Assembly: GCA_963922455.1 (NCBI GenBank)
Contig: CAWUIO010000039.1
Location: 1 to 52,221, forward strand
Reading direction: 5' to 3'
Source: CAWUIO01 sp963922455
GTDB taxonomy: Bacteria > Bacteroidota > Bacteroidia > Cytophagales > Microscillaceae
DNA length: 52,221 nt
The notes under the pieces were generated by a model. The model made no database searches, had not been told where the DNA came from, and saw only the letters and a list, made by a program, of their open reading frames with translations. This document shows positions 51,958 to 52,221 of the stretch, one piece after another (within the stretch, counting starts at the first letter, position 1; each line of letters begins with the position of its first letter). The translations under genes were made by a program, and so were the position numbers.

Positions 51958-52089
51958 GGCTTAGGGATGGAACGGCCTGTTTGAGCTCGCCGCTGGTATG
52001 TGGGTTGGCCAGCGAGTAGTGACAGCCCGGCCCGCACGGGCAGGATTTATCTCTTACCATACCAAACGACAACGTGCGGGGAAGCCCCA
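51958..52089 (+). repeat. Dispersed structured element E13 (132 bp, subfamily III)
   Basis: Ends GGCTTAGGGATGGAACGG and GCGGGGAAGCCCCA. The GC stem is CCCGCACG/CGTGCGGG, an A-T/G-C exchange against the common CCCGCGCG/CGCGCGGG, so both strands of the stem changed together. Box GTGACAGC. Just before the tRNA fragment's terminator. Confidence 0.92.
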
Positions 52090-52100
52090 TACATACCTAT

Positions 52101-52132
52101 AAAAAAATAAAAGCCAGCAAAAACTTGCTGAC
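52101..52132 (-). terminator. Rho-independent terminator after the tRNA-Met fragment
   Basis: On the minus strand GTCAGCAA and TTGCTGGC pair around GTTT, followed by TTTTATTTTTTT. It lies 6 nt after the tRNA 3' end, as for a native tRNA gene. Confidence 0.88.
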
Positions 52133-52138
52133 TTAAAG

Positions 52139-52181
52139 TGGGCCCACCTGGGCTCGAACCAGGGACCTACTGATTATGAGT
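52139..52181 (-). tRNA. 3' half of a tRNA-Met (CAU) gene, truncated in the anticodon stem
   Basis: Read on the minus strand: anticodon loop CTCATAA, then TCAGT, variable loop AGGTC, T-arm CCTGG-TTCGAGC-CCAGG, acceptor strand TGGGCCC and discriminator A; CCA is not encoded. The 5' side before the loop (GGTTAACTA) does not pair with TCAGT, and no D-arm or 5' acceptor follows in the remaining 38 nt. So only the part from the anticodon loop to the 3' end is present. The native terminator is retained. It is either the distal att site of an element lying to the right or the 3' exon of an intron-split tRNA. Confidence 0.75.
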
Positions 52182-52221
52182 AGTTAACCGTTCTTTCTCT
52201 TGTTCATTGGTTTTTGCTTAA

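Overview
The window is a piece of a chromosome from a Bacteroidota bacterium, probably of the Saprospiria/Lewinella type. Evidence for the phylum: a GldC gliding protein, an S8 protease with a type IX secretion tail, DUF1573 and YbbR proteins, a very long NusB, leucine dehydrogenase, TAnnTTTG-like promoters and little Shine-Dalgarno signal. The family-level placement is inference. No rRNA, CRISPR array, complete IS or complete tRNA is present.

Layout. 1-2.7 kb: a COG2102 ATPase, an aldo/keto reductase and a membrane protein. 2.7-11.6 kb: an AT-richer accessory region. It holds a secreted-protein gene with a stop codon in its signal peptide, a block of hairpins, a YwaF-like membrane protein, and a four-cassette array of the integron type without an integrase (4741-9800). 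It also holds a TonB C-terminal fragment, a duplicated hairpin module, and a 122-bp MITE with a perfect target duplication. 11.8-30 kb: housekeeping genes (GyrI-like protein, hemerythrin-like Fe-S repair protein, PfkB kinase, phosphosugar mutase, SDR, gldC, mnmA, T9SS protease, WYL regulator, fructose-1,6-bisphosphatase, aspartate kinase, dnaX, mogA, and a metallophosphoesterase-like protein that has lost its metal ligands). 30-36 kb: a divergent locus pairing a TPR-CHAT protein and a Cys-rich lipoprotein with a sigma factor and a membrane TPR/anti-sigma-like protein. 36-52 kb: coaE-ybbR-yajC, NAD isocitrate dehydrogenase, nusB, leucine dehydrogenase, an ABC exporter, rarA, DUF1015, DUF547 and a lipoprotein esterase. 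At the right edge is the 3' half of a tRNA-Met with its terminator, probably one end of an integrated element lying outside the window.

The most striking signal is a dispersed element of 130-136 bp present in 13 copies, all intergenic, on both strands, about one per 4 kb. Each copy has conserved ends (GGCTTAGGGAT ... AAGCCCCAA), an inner hairpin, and a GC stem closing a loop of about 30-37 nt whose sequence differs in every copy. The stems change by compensatory substitutions, and distant positions co-vary in three clean subfamilies, so the elements are under selection as folded RNA or ssDNA. I do not recognise the family. A pyrimidine-rich module precedes several copies.

The cassette array is the second strong signal. 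All genes point left, each cassette ends in an attC-like imperfect palindrome, and the outer boxes of every cassette are complementary to each other over 9-10 bp, as expected of units that excise as circles.
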